64,000 bases of DNA from Tolypeutes matacus. Taxonomy: Eukaryota > Chordata > Mammalia > Cingulata > Chlamyphoridae. Made by a program: the position numbers and the translations under genes. Under the pieces are notes generated by a model, which saw only the letters and a list, made by a program, of their open reading frames with translations, searched no databases and was not told the DNA's origin. Shown one piece after another: positions 12,301-23,857 of the stretch; position 1 is the first letter of the stretch, and each line of letters opens with the position of its first letter. The DNA lies in the NCBI GenBank assembly GCA_026826555.1, contig JAKSZT010054458.1:2539358-2603357 (forward strand). The letters are read 5' to 3'.

Positions 12301-12596
12301 TGTTTTCGCCATATGAAAAGTTATCCAACACAATGAGGGCAGTAGATGAGTGCCGAAAGAGAGATGCAGGTACCACATTCTGGTGCATTCCCAGGAGGAA
12401 GATCACTTGTTTCTTGCTTCAGAGAAATGACAAAAGACTTTGCAGGATAAGGAGACTGCATTTCTATCATGATGAAAGAGAACTAACTTTGAAACCCAAT
12501 CGATCAAAATGTTGTTCCACCAAAAAGAATTCCATTCCTCTCATTAGTAGAACTGCATTACAAAAATTGTCCTCAATTATTATATATTTGGAATTA
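12301..12596. other. Unassigned insert between hAT halves
   Basis: About 300 bp between the MIR and the right hAT half with no family I recognise. It holds most of a 115-codon plus-strand frame (12258-12605) that begins in the MIR, so that frame is not a gene. Confidence 0.4.
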
Positions 12597-12735
12597 CATC
12601 AATAAAAATTTTGTGGAATTTTTTTTTTTTTTTACTTATTATTATGTACCTATATAATTTCCTAATTGCTGTCTCTTGGCCCACAAACTTAACATATTTA
12701 CTATCTGGCCCTTTACAAGAAAAGTTTAATGAACT
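12597..12735 (+). mobile_element. hAT non-autonomous transposon, right part
   Basis: 'caataaaaattttgtggaa', then 'cttggcccacaaacttaacatatttactatctggccctttac' and 'aaaagttt' match the right half and terminal region of the same hAT family. A T run of about 15 has expanded inside it near 12620. Confidence 0.6.
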
Positions 12736-14322
12736 GAGGATAAATGTGGAGTAAGAACAGGTTTTCTGTCAGTATCTGATGAGACCTATTGAAATTTTGT
12801 GTATCATATGGTGCTTTGACTTCTCTGACCCAAGTCTTTGATGACCTCTTTTCCCATCACTCCTATATTCTCACTAAGTAAGGAAACTAATCCAGAACTT
12901 CTCCCAGTGCAGGGAGTTTGCTTTCTCCTTAGGGGATTTTGTCAATGTGAAATACATCTGTTCCTGCTGCTTATGGTTCCTTTGTTAGCTTGTTCCTCCT
13001 CCACAACCAATATCAATTGTCCCCTGTGCATACACTCACCTCATTTCTGCTAAATTTTACCAGATGTTAGTTGTATTACTGAGAGAGGAAGATGGACAAG
13101 ATCCAAAATACCAGATCAGCTATCTCCTGCCAATGCTCACCTTCATTCCTAAGGGATAGATACACACCACAAAAACTCTGGATGAAGCATCTCACTTTGA
13201 TAATTTCAATATCGATCAAAGTTTATCTCATTGTATAGATGCTTTTACATTTGCACATAATGAGGAAGCCTAATATCCTAATATCCTCAATAGCTACAAT
13301 CCAAGTCATTGTTCAATTTTTCTACAACTGTATATGTGTAAGTGAAAGTGAAAGTGAACCTGATACTACTGAAATAAATTGCAAATGTCATCATCCGAGA
13401 CCATTAGTGTCTCGTTCAAAAAGCCAGAATGCCAAAGAGAGAGAATTGTGTGGAGTCAATCACCCTGAGAGAATCAGTCAAGGATACAGCCAACCACGGA
13501 GGAACTCCTGGTTCCAGGATAATAAATTTTCTGAACACGTCTTTCCCCATCTCTACCTCAAATCTTTCTCTAGAGATCTCCATTTGTTAACAGCAAAGCC
13601 AGAGCATGGAGCATCCCAGGTCAAAGAGTAGGGTAAGAAGAGATTTCCACCTCTTATAAATTTGAAGTGACCAAAAGAAGGAATTCCACATGCTTTCTGT
13701 TTCCTGATGCAGCCAGCAAACACTCACTCACTGCTTATGTGCCAGTTATTCTGCTAACTTGGAATAAAGTTTATTCAGAGTCTAGTCCAGGGGTCATTTT
13801 GTTGAGTGGTATAGGATTAGTAATGAAATAGTTAGATCCAGGAATCCTAGTACCAAAATACATAAAACATCCATAGATTAAATAAACAGTTAAGAATCAC
13901 AAAGGAAACATTGTTCTCTTATGTTTTAATATGCACAACAGATGGCTGAATGAAAAACTCCTATAAACTCAGAATACTGATTCCATTAATGGAATATTAT
14001 CAGTAAAAGCTCATTTAGAATTTGTAATTAGATTTCATCCTTGGTTATAAGTACAAATGCCTCCTATGAAAATAGCAGCTTAATTTTGGCATAGATAAAT
14101 TTTGGTGTAGTATGATAGGTTATAAAAATAATGTGCATTTTTATAGGTTGAAAATTATACAGTCTTGGGATATTCCTATGAAAATAAATAATATTGCTGT
14201 TTGAGAGAAGGAAAATTCCTATAGAAAACCTATTACCCTGAGATATAATGCAGGAGAAACAACTGATCATTGATTTTTGGCGTATACTAAAGTTAATACA
14301 TAAAATTGATTCCCCTAGATCA
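12736..14322. other. Mostly unrecognised sequence
   Basis: No exon or repeat family recognised with confidence. A 130-codon plus-strand frame (13239-13631) has a short run encoding Ser-Glu repeats from gtgaaagtgaaagtgaa near 13340, which is a simple repeat and not evidence of a gene. Confidence 0.4.
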
Positions 14323-14520
14323 AGGGTTCTTAATCTTTTTTGTTCCATGGACCCCTTTGCCAGTCATGTGAAAACAACGGATCCTTTACCAAGTCCACAC
14401 TATACTGTGTATTATTTAATAAATATATCACACCAACATGCCCCCACAAGAATAATTTTTTTTAATTTTTTGAATTTAAATTCAAGCCCACGGACCCCTA
14501 CCCTACATATTACCACTAAA
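14323..14520 (+). mobile_element. hAT (MER20/MER58-style) non-autonomous relic
   Basis: 'caagggttcttaatctttt' with 'tccatggacccctttgccagt' resembles one end of a hAT relic of the type that begins caggggttcttaacc. A mirrored 'cacggacccct' block occurs near 14490. A short (gat/aat)n tract follows at about 14530-14562. The exact family is uncertain. Confidence 0.55.
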
Positions 14521-15194
14521 TCTTTTATATTAATAATAATGATGGTGATGATGATAATGGCCTATAAAAATGTAAAAATCTTCCTTAGGGAGGAAAAGTT
14601 CTCATTTCTATTACAGTGGGTTCCAGATTCTAAAGAGAAAGCATTTAAGTTGAAAATCACTCCCGTTGCCATTTTGTCTCAAAGATGACACTGAGACTAA
14701 AAATTAGTAATTAATATAATGGTTATTTATCTCCTTGTTTTAACAACTATATTCCTAAGATTGTTTAGTCTTTTAGTAGTGGGGTTCATATAAGATATTC
14801 TCATATCCAGCTTGTGGACACCTACAATTCCATAAAATTTTCCATTAATATATTTGAAGCTAAATCTCTTTCAAATGTAATATTTTAAAAAATGCAAATA
14901 CAATTATATTTGCAATGTTTTACGAATTTTTTGTTTTGAGTAAGTTATTTTAGTTTATAATATTCTTTATTCAAGTGATTCTACCTTCTGGCATATTAAT
15001 TATTCTTCCTTTTTGTGATTGGATCACAATTTTGATAAGAAAGTGCAGATATAGAAGCTTGTGATATATCAGTAGAGACATTCTTCCTAGGTGACAGTGA
15101 TTACTGAAGCAGCATAAACTTTGAATTTATCTAATTGCACAGTTTTGAACCTTTTGGATTTTCTTTTTTTTAAAACTTATATTCAGTGCACTTC
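14521..15194. other. Unrecognised AT-rich sequence
   Basis: No gene or confident repeat. Very AT-rich between 14820 and 15000. Confidence 0.45.
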
Positions 15195-15370
15195 CTTAAA
15201 TATTTATTAAGTCCTGACTATGTGAAAGGAATTGAGCCAGGTGATGGGAGTACGAAATGAAAAAGACATGATCAACAACATTAAAGATCTCATAGTCGAG
15301 ATAGGAAAACTGTCACATTACAACTTACTATGGTTAATGTTTTAAGAACTATAGAAAGCCTCATAGAAAT
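15195..15370 (-). repeat. L2 3'-end relic
   Basis: 'ttaaatatttattaagtcctgactatgtg' followed by 'gatgggagtacgaaatgaaaaagacatg' is the antisense L2 3' end (target-length text, then the count-and-storage block). Confidence 0.65.
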
Positions 15371-15424
15371 GTTGTTTGACTATTCTTCAATAGTAAGAGT
15401 CCATGGATTTCATAGGGATCCAAG

Positions 15425-15470
15425 GTATATATATAAGTATATGTATGTGTATAAGTATGTGGATATGTTT
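15425..15470. repeat. TA/TG-rich simple repeat
   Basis: Irregular (TATA/TATG) microsatellite-like tract: tatatatataagtatatgta and similar. Confidence 0.7.
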
Positions 15471-15479
15471 AACTTTTCT

Positions 15480-15580
15480 TGCTGATTACTGAGTGACTGC
15501 AACTGTTCTAAATGCCCTATATGCTAGTTCATTTACTCTTCATCAAATTACAGGAACTCTGTGAGATGGCTTTTAATGTC
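15480..15580 (-). repeat. MIR SINE relic
   Basis: 'aactgttctaaatgccctatatgctagttcatttac' and 'aggaactctgtgagatgg' follow antisense MIR order. Short and diverged. Confidence 0.55.
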
Positions 15581-17786
15581 AAACACTTAGCCTTTGTGAA
15601 ACCTGGGTATAAACACTAATATTCTCTACTAGGCCTTGTGGTTTTTGGGTCCAAACTTGAATAACATTAAATAACAAATTCAGAGTGATTAACTTATTTT
15701 TGTAGCATTACGGAAGTATCAAAAGGTTATTTTAGAGTGACCATAACTAATTCAGCTGCATATTAAGAAAGATGATTCTAGAATCATCTTTACAATAGAG
15801 ATGAACATTGAAGGAGACTGGAAAAATGGAGCTTTTGACTGCTGTATTGAAGTGAGAAAGACCTGAATTAGGGCATGTTTTTATTCATCTTTTTCAGCTC
15901 TACCTCCATATTCATTGACCTACTTATGAACTGTGTCACAAGAATTCCTAAAACTGCATTCTCTCTATTTATCTCTTATTTTAGGGAGTCCTTTCCAGTT
16001 GCTACCAACTAAAGCTATTTGCTCTGCACTTTATTCAGATATCATTTGGATTCCTTGCTTGCTCATGACAATTTACACTCTTTCTTGATGTCTTGGACTT
16101 TACTTTCCTAAAATGCAGATTTTGATTTCCTAGTCATGTGCCAGCATTTTCCATTTTTTGGTCCAGCTTCATATCTTGGGAATTCTTGTCTGGCTTGACC
16201 AAGATACCTGAAGTACAGTGGAAGAGATATTTAAAAAAGAAAACAATCCTTTTCCTCAAATATTTCACTGAGCCCTTAGTAGGTTTTGAGGCCTCTTTCT
16301 TGCCCTGCCTGTCACAAAGTCCCATGGGTTCTATCTCTAGAACACATGTTGAAGGTTCCAGGTCAATTTGTCATACTTTCTGTGCTTCACTAGCAATGGT
16401 GTGGTCATCTCTGATGCCTATTGTGAACATCTCCTATAATGTTTCCATGAGATTTGTCTTTGTGTCTATGTCCACCTCTACAAATGTTTATTTCTACATC
16501 CATTTGTCTCTCCTTTTTTTTTCATACATAGAACATGTGATCTCTCATGGAATGGGAGAAGTTAATAATGTATTAACTATTCCTCTTGTAAACATGCTTA
16601 CATATGACACTGGATGTGTGAATGTATATGTTGCAACTAAAGACCTCACCCTGGCTAGCAGCCACCACAGGGAGAAAACAACAGAATAATTCATTTTGAT
16701 ATTTTTTATCATATTCATTCTTAAGATGAATTGTTTGTTTACTTAGCACCTTCTTCCTTTAAAAGGGGTATTAGCATATGGAAGCATTGAGCATCTGCTG
16801 AGCCTGGCTTCCTTATGTGAAAAACAAGATTTTTAAAATTTAAACATTTGCACAGATATATGAACTCACATTCAGTGCTATAATAAGCATAGTTTTCATT
16901 CATGGATAAAATTATATAAAGTATCACAATTCATGATGATATAAACCTTGATTATCTAGACATTCATAGGTATTGTTTTAAGCTCCAGTATATAACAAAT
17001 AATTATTCTGATAATCACAACAATGGAGGTTGTTAGGCAGTTAGATTTACAAGGACAAATTAGAATTAACTTAAGAAAGTTTTAAGAAAGTGATAACTTT
17101 GTAAAAATTGAGTGGAGAAGAAGTGGAGGTGTAAAAAATAATCACTTGAAGTTTAGATAACGTGTAAATAGAGAGTTATATTTGAGGGAGGTTAGGTAAA
17201 ATAAAGTTAGAGTTTATAATTAGGAGTTTCAGTTTGGTTTGAAAAGTAAGTAGTAGCCATTGTAGGAGCCAAACTGAATGAAGTGACTGTTGTACATAAA
17301 TTAGTAGAGGAAGAAGTTGACTACAGTGCAATAGCTATAGCTATCTTCCACCACAGTGCTCAGGAGTGAAACAGTCTATGATAGTAAGAATAAAAAATAA
17401 AATGCTTATACACAAGAAATATTTGAGGGAGAAAATGTTAAAATAAATGATTCAAAGTTTTAATCCTCTGAAACTGTAAACATTTTCATAGCATTAATAA
17501 TGGAAGAGATTTGGGGGAAAGCAAGAAATTTTGCAATTAAGAATGAGCATGTAATCTAATGTGTAGAAATATTAAGTTTTAGATATTGAGGTTCAAGTAG
17601 AAATACTTTTAAAGGCTAACTATAAAAAAATAATTAGAAATAAGGTCTATACTGCCTTAGTAGAAAAATTCAGAAAATATAGATATTCTCGGCTGACCAG
17701 CAGATGGGCCAGGTGCTGCAAATTTAGGTTTCCATCTGTGTGACTTTTCATATTTTACTGTTAAGAATGATTCTTTTTAAGAGTTC
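15581..17786. other. Unrecognised sequence, possibly old L2 in parts
   Basis: The longest open frame outside the L1 lies here (16138-16689, 183 codons on the plus strand, GTG start). It shows no domain, signal or family, and I take it as chance. Purine-rich text at 17040-17640 may be degenerate reversed L2, but not firmly. Confidence 0.4.
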
Positions 17787-17789
17787 CTG

Positions 17790-17820
17790 GTGTGTGTGTG
17801 TATGTGTGTGCATGCACACA
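17790..17820. repeat. (TG)n microsatellite
   Basis: gtgtgtgtgtgtatgtgtgt followed by gcatgcacaca. This is an ordinary dinucleotide repeat. Confidence 0.9.
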
Positions 17821-19329
17821 TATGCTGCTCCTGCCTTCATACTGCTCTTTGTCTGTATTATGGTGTTGAGCATTGAGAAACAGGCAAGAGCAGGGTAAGT
17901 AGTAAATGAGAAGGGTAAAAGTAGAAGTAGGAGACTCAATGATGTAGCAAGATCCTTAAGACTAGGGAATTAAGGGAAGGGAAACTGCTCTTTTCAAATA
18001 TTTTGCTTAAATAGAGGTAATGGAGTAAGGCACAACCATTTGCCATATAATTAAGAAAAAAATAATTTCTTTGAAACATTGTTAGGCCCCAGTAACCATA
18101 CCATGGTAACATCCTCCCACTCAAAAGCCCTCCTGGGGGAATAGTAGCAAAGCATAAAGGAAGAGTAGGCTAAACTTTGGGGTGGGGACATTTCCAGATT
18201 AATCATGACAATTTCAAAGAGTAAGTGACTTAAAGATTCAGATGTTTTAAAAAATACATATCTGTGTGTCTGTATGTGAAAATATTATTTTAAACAAATG
18301 CCAGTTCTTCCTCAAGTTTTAGCATAAATATGATTTATTTTATTTGTCAGACCAAAGGAACAAATAAAATGAAGCAGAATTCTTGGAGGTGGAAGGAAGA
18401 AAGAAAAGATTCAATACCTGACAATCTTGAGATTCTACAGTTGTAAAATGAGAATTCAGGAGAGCCACTTTAACCCTAATTAGAACATTATAGAAACATT
18501 CATTGCAGAGAAAGGAGTTGTGCCCCTTTACTGAAGACTCAAACAAGAGATAATTAGCCAAGTTCATTATTTTTCTTTGTTTTTGTGCTGTTTTCTTTAT
18601 CCTAATTCTATATCAAACAAAGTAATTCATGGCAATTTAGAAAATTCATTTTCCTTGTTTCCCATTCTGGACATTGTGTGATAATTATTTCTCCTTTAGA
18701 GAGTCTTCTGCTTTCTTATTTAGTGCTTCATTTCAGCGATTTGTTTGATTCTTTTAAGATATTGACTTGTGTTTCCTTTAATACTAATTTTTATTTTTAC
18801 TTTATTATTTTTTATTTGAGGAGCAATGAGCCTGTGAAATGATTTCCTGAACTTAAGCTAGACAGTCTCTGGATGAGTCAGCTTCCAAAAGACTAATGGA
18901 ACTAAAGCAATGTCCCTCACAGAGGTCCTTTTCTATATCCATCCACCCTTTAACTACCAGGCATAAGCCTTTTCCCTTCTTGGAACCTTCTCGAAGAACA
19001 GACTCCAGGGTCTTCTTCAAACCACCTCCCAGCTCCCCAACTTCTCTGTTCTCCTTTTACACTAAAAAAAACCCCTTACTTCCCCTTTGTGGTTTCTTCT
19101 TTTCAAACTCATTTGTCTTCCATCTCTTTCATAGTACCTCTTGATGGCTCATAAAACTGAGATTGAATCACTGGCAATTAAAAATTAGTTTGACTTTTTT
19201 TGGGAAAGTTTCAAATAAAATTTCAGAAATACATGGAAACAAAATAAAACTGTTAACTTTCTTATTAAACCACACATGAAGTGATCATTTATATAGATGG
19301 AGACTTTTCTTTTTCTATTTTCTACTACA
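17821..19329. other. Unrecognised sequence
   Basis: No gene, RNA or confident repeat. The pyrimidine-rich 18900-19140 part encodes an incidental 82-codon frame. Confidence 0.4.
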
Positions 19330-19670
19330 GAAGGTTGTGAACCTTCCTTTCAGCTTGAAGTGGCCCTGTGACAAAGTTCTGACCCAAAGGAGAGCTCTGC
19401 TGGAGGTGATGGTTGTGCATAGGGCTTCTGGAGTGTCTTCTTTTAAGAGTTCAATGATCAAATAAGGCTGAACATGGATATACTACCAGCAGATACAGGT
19501 CCCTGTTTGTGATCTTGAGACAACAAGCATGCAGATGAAGAGCCATATATCTGTGATGCTGAAGCAGATGGATGGAAATATCCTGGGTCATGGATGGCAT
19601 CTCTGGGTAGGTGAACCACTGCCAGCAACCGCCTATATTCTTGCACTTTTTCCTATGTGAAGGGAATTTG
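19330..19670 (+). mobile_element. Possible MLT1-like LTR relic
   Basis: 'cttgaagtggccctgtgacaaagttctgacc' and the later 'gatgctgaagcagatggatgg', 'gcatctctgggtaggtgaaccac' are reminiscent of the interior of diverged MLT1 LTRs. No ends or target duplication can be seen. Confidence 0.35.
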
Positions 19671-20989
19671 TTCGATCAGTTGTTTTCTCACTTTTTGTTA
19701 CTTGCAATCAAAACTATTCTCAACACAGTGTTTCAAAGCACTTCAACTACCCAAGCTTCATACCCAAGAGTCACATGCCCTGGAGTCGTTATTGAAATAA
19801 AGCCAAATTTGTTTCTTAAAGAGGAGGACTCTTTCTCAGTCTGTGACTCTAAATATCAGCATACCCTGGGGAGAAGACCTTGTTTAACTTCATCTATGTC
19901 TCTTGTTCGCAAAGAAATTTATGGAGTTAGAAAGAGAAAAAGTTATTGAACACTGGCAGTGTACTATCTTTTCCCTCACCCCACCATAGCCACCTCAATT
20001 AAATCAGTTTCTGCCTGAGGTTAAAATCAATCACTCAAATTGGTTCCTTTTGTCCCAATTACCAGTTCAGGAGACATGTCAAGACACGACTGAATCCCTA
20101 CCTTGTCCAAGTTTGGATCTCCAGTATATCTATTATACTACACACCTTATTTAATTAAAAGTATTTGAAGTGGCTGTACCCGTTACTCAATGATTCTCAA
20201 GTAGTGATGCAGATAGGACCATCTTTCTTACTAGCAGAGATTGAATTAGTCATGGATCTCTGTTTATATTTTGGATTACTAAGTTCTTTTCTCAGAGTTT
20301 GTTTGTGCTTCTGGAAATCAATCCTAGCTTTAAAAAAGGCTCTCATAGAACTTGAGCTTGCTTTTCCTTCCATCATAAGTTTTTTGCACGCTAATGTGAC
20401 AGTTGGCAGAAACTTCTTTTACAGATATCATAGCTTTCTCCTAACTTATTTCTTTTCTCACTGATCCATTCCATATTGTCTCCAAAAATTTTTTCCTTCA
20501 TTCAAAGCTTACAGCCAATTTTGAAGTTGTCTTCGACTTGAAAGTATTCCTTCCTAGTATTGCAAACTCACCTGTTAAAGAAAATAGCAGATATTCTACC
20601 TCATACGAATATAGTGATTTGAAAGAAGATTTTTTATTTTAAACAGAGTATGGCTTAAATTATTAGCCATGTACAAAGTTCTCTATATTTTAAAAACATT
20701 CAAACATACAGTTCTACAAATCTGATTTTTGTGTTCCTAAAATTGATATTTAATATTGGCTTGACAAAGAGAAAATATGCTTATCACTAGGATTTAATTC
20801 AATTCCTGCTTTTACAAGTATGCACAAAGATGAAATCTGAACTTTCATGTATAAAATATTTAAATTATTCAATAATTTTGAAACAATTCAGATTATTTTC
20901 AATTGAGGATTTTAAAAGCCTAATATTTTCTATAGCCATAGAAGACATTATAACAATGTTAATACATATAACAATGTTTTGGAAGGCTT
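19671..20989. other. Unrecognised sequence
   Basis: No gene or repeat recognised. Open frames up to 112 codons (19611-19949) carry no family features. Confidence 0.4.
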
Positions 20990-21160
20990 GTGCTATTGTT
21001 TGTGGTAATAGGAAGAGGCTTTGGAATCTGACAAAACTGGTCTTAAACATCATCTCTGCAACACTCTGCCTTTGTTACCTTGGTTGTATCACTTCTCCAA
21101 TCTGAACCACAATGGCCTCAATTGTAAAATGGTGGTGATATTCACTATTTAGTAACCATA
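20990..21160 (+). repeat. MIR SINE relic
   Basis: 'gaggctttggaatctgacaaaactgg', 'ttgttaccttggttgtatcac' and 'ctcaattgtaaaatggtggtgatattcac' follow the sense MIR order. The large L1 inserted immediately downstream. Confidence 0.6.
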
Positions 21161-21166
21161 ATGTTT

Positions 21167-21180
21167 TTCTCTGTCTTTTT
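21167..21180 (+). repeat. Target-site duplication of the L1, left copy
   Basis: ttctctgtcttttt, identical to 30508-30521. Read in the L1's sense the duplication is AAAAAGACAGAGAA, and the upstream flank ends in ttttt. The nick site is thus TTTTT/AAAAA, the L1 endonuclease preference. The last T bases merge with the element's tail, so the boundary is ambiguous by a few bases. Confidence 0.85.
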
Positions 21181-21230
21181 TTTTTTTTTTTTAAATATAT
21201 ATGCATATATGTGTATTTGCTTACAAAAAT

Positions 21231-21270
21231 GTTATATATATATATATGTATATATATATACATATATTTT
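21231..21270. repeat. (TA)n microsatellite near the L1 3' end
   Basis: An alternating TA tract inside the 3' UTR. The copy at 50.8 kb has a shorter version at the same place. Confidence 0.85.
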
Positions 21271-22778
21271 AAGAGGTGCTTAGATTACCCAAAATATTAC
21301 ACGGAACCCACTGGGATTCCCATGTTGCCCACATCCCACACCTCCCACCACATCCCACACAAACATCTCCCACAAGTGTGGCCCACCACCCTCAATGAAC
21401 TTAAACATCCTGGAGCCTTGCCACCAACCATAGACCACAGTTCACACCGTAGACCACACTCTCTTGCACTCAGTTCTGAGTGGTGTGTGCTGATTTAAAA
21501 TGGCCTACATCCGTTGCCACAACGGTACTCAGGACAACCTCTAACTCCCAAAGAAGCCCATGTATTTCAACTGCTCATCCCCTCCCTACCCCAAAAGTGT
21601 CAAGTGGCCACTGGCTCCACCTCATTGTTATAATTTCTTCCATTGCTAGAATCACCATATGTGAACAAGAGAATACCATAAGTACACTCTAGTCCATAGT
21701 TCTTCCCCCAATCCTGAGGGGACTGGGATGGTGATGTCCACTCCAACTCCAAGTGAGAGAGGGCTTATATTCCATGGATATGGTGGGTGGGATGATCCTG
21801 CCTGCAGATGCAGGCCCTCTCCATTCCCTGGGATGGCCTTTGCCCATCGTTGTCTGCTCACCAGGTGACTTGGATGAGTCCATTGAGTTGTAGGGTAGTA
21901 GTTGCAGCTCCACCGAGATTTCATGCACACCTGGCACATAGGTAGGCCGGAGACTCCAGTCTCTGGAAGTATACCTAAAAACTCCAGCATCACATATAGG
22001 TTTGAATAGAAGGGACTGGTGAACCATGTGCAGGGAGGACTTATTTGAGTCTAATTCTGTCACTCTCAGTAGCACAGATTCCAAAGTGGAGCCCACTGAT
22101 AAGGCATCAGACTCTGGGGCTATCCCCCCTTATATAGGACCTGGGTGTCTCCAGAGCTGTCAGGAATCCCTCTGTGTGGGGTGATAGGCACTTAGATGTT
22201 CTATGAGCTCCTACTGAGGTGTGCGTAAGAGTTACTTCTGGGATGACCTCCCGACTCTCTTTGAAGTCTCTTAGCCACTTGAACTCATTTGTCTTTACCA
22301 TTTCCCCCTTTTATTCAAGGTCTTTTTCCAGTTGTGTTGCCAGTTGGCACTTGGTATTAATCCCTCGTTGCCAGGGAGGCTCATCCCAGGGAGTCATGTC
22401 CCACGTTGGGGGGAAGGTAATGCAATCATATGCTGAGTTTGGCTTAGAAAGAGGCCACATTTGAGGAACAAGGAGGCTCTCAGGTGGCAACCCTTAGGCA
22501 CCCCACAACTGCAGGCTAAGTCTCATTTACAAGAGCAAAGACTCACAAGGGTAGTCATCAATAAAAAAAAAACACATCAGTGGGTCATCCTATTTTGACA
22601 GGCACTGTTCCTACACTCAGAGGACTATTGCTGCTCCCTTGGAGACTGTGGCAGAGCTCTCCAGGCTAGGAATTCAGATTCCCTCATTTATTGTATGATT
22701 ATCCACCCATCGTGACCATGCCCCATTCCCCGATCCTTTGAACGATTTTTTATCTTTCATGTATATTCGGATGAATCA

Positions 22779-22822
22779 ACCCACATGAACCCCCCACAGA
22801 CACCCCCCCCAATAATCCCCCG
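22779..22822 (-). other. G-quadruplex-type tract in the L1 3' UTR
   Basis: The plus strand has four C runs (ccccccac, acacccccccccaat, atccccc, accc). In L1 sense these are G runs of 3 to 9 separated by short loops, fitting the G3+N1-7 pattern at least in part. Confidence 0.6.
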
Positions 22823-23077
22823 CAGTACCCATTTTAACCCTTCTATGATCCTCCATGAACATTTAGTCCATAAAATAATCAAGTACACTTACTAGGAAAA
22901 AGAAACAAGTGTGATAAGCTTACATGCAAGAGACAAACATAAGGAAACTCAGGGGGAAAAAAAAAGAGAAGAAAAAAAAAACAAATAATCAAACAAAGAA
23001 CAAAACAAAATAAAATATAATTAGTGGATTGGGACATTCAAAAAATGAGCAAAAAAGCAAAGGAAATGCCTTTAAAA

Positions 23078-23108
23078 AATATATATATATATATACATAT
23101 ATATATTC
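23078..23108. repeat. (AT)n microsatellite
   Basis: atatatatatatatatacatatatatatt inside the L1 3' UTR. Confidence 0.85.
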
Positions 23109-23297
23109 ATTTTTTTTTTCCTTTCTCTTTTCTTTTTTTTTCCTGCCTTTTATCACTGTGTTATGGGATGTCTGGTGTGCCATGACACCTTCCTCCTCTC
23201 AATCCCCATTGTCTCCCAATTTTTCATTTAATTTTCAAAGAAGTTTTAGGTAACAGCAAAGTCACACACGGAGTGCCGGAGGCTCACAGATACCAAA

Positions 23298-23345
23298 CCA
23301 CCCCCCCTTCCCCACCCCATATTAACCCCTCCCCCCTTTTTTTTT
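23298..23345 (-). other. Polypurine / G-quadruplex tract in the L1 3' UTR
   Basis: In L1 sense it reads A9, G6, A, G4, a seven-base spacer, G4, T, G4, AA, G7. That is at least four G runs with loops of 1-7 bases. A G-rich polypurine tract in the 3' UTR, a few hundred bases after ORF2, is a known L1 feature. Confidence 0.75.
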
Positions 23346-23857
23346 GGTTGTTAGCATTGTTATAACTGTTATACCGATAGCAAAATATAGTAACTAAGCA
23401 TTGTCAGTGATTTACAGTATAGTTTACAATTTAGATGATACAGTTTAATAATTTTGATGATATTTACCATGTCCTATGTCCATTACTGTAAGGTAATGAA
23501 AAACCTTCCCCATGAACACCAAACAACCCATTAGATATTGACTGTTCCCTTCCCCCCAGACCCCCAGGGCCCGTGATATCCCCCTCTCCCAACCCATGGA
23601 ATGTCAAGATTCACAGTTATATGCCCTGGGGATTTGAACCTGCCCTTCCTAATCCAACCACCACCCCAGTACAGCACCTCCAAACCCAGGAACACCACCA
23701 CTCATCTGCCCCATCCCCCAACATGCAACCACACTCTATCCCTTTACCATAGATTATGTCCATATGGGTGATGGCTCAAAGCCTGCTCTTCTCTTACTCT
23801 CCTTTGTTAAACTATCTTTCAGACAATGGTTCTCAGAGACTGCTCACTTTCCTCAGT

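Larger units (their letters stand above)
21181..23857 (-). other. L1 3' UTR (2.7 kb)
   Basis: This lies between the ORF2 stop and the A tail. It has no long sense open frame. It holds two G-rich tracts in sense orientation (23298-23345 and 22779-22822), an AT microsatellite (23078-23108) and A/T-rich runs. The distal 250 bp recurs inverted at 50610-50943, which proves that this is mobile 3'-end sequence. The proximal 1.6 kb is assigned to the element by the flanking duplication, since no internal boundary is visible. Confidence 0.8.

Noticed and set aside
13239..13631. A 130-codon frame with a Ser-Glu run
   Set aside because: The run comes from a short gtgaaa simple repeat, and nothing else suggests coding.
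16138..16689. A 183-codon plus-strand frame, the longest outside the L1
   Set aside because: It starts at GTG, has no domain, no repeat of spacing or motif, no exon signals and no neighbour context. At this AT content and window length such a frame can arise by chance.
17790..17820. CRISPR-like or regulatory repeat
   Set aside because: A plain TG microsatellite; CRISPR arrays are not expected in mammalian DNA and no repeat-spacer pattern exists anywhere in the window.
21231..21270. Origin- or matrix-attachment-type AT element
   Set aside because: It is a TA microsatellite inside the L1 3' UTR and is shared, in shorter form, by the copy at 50.8 kb.
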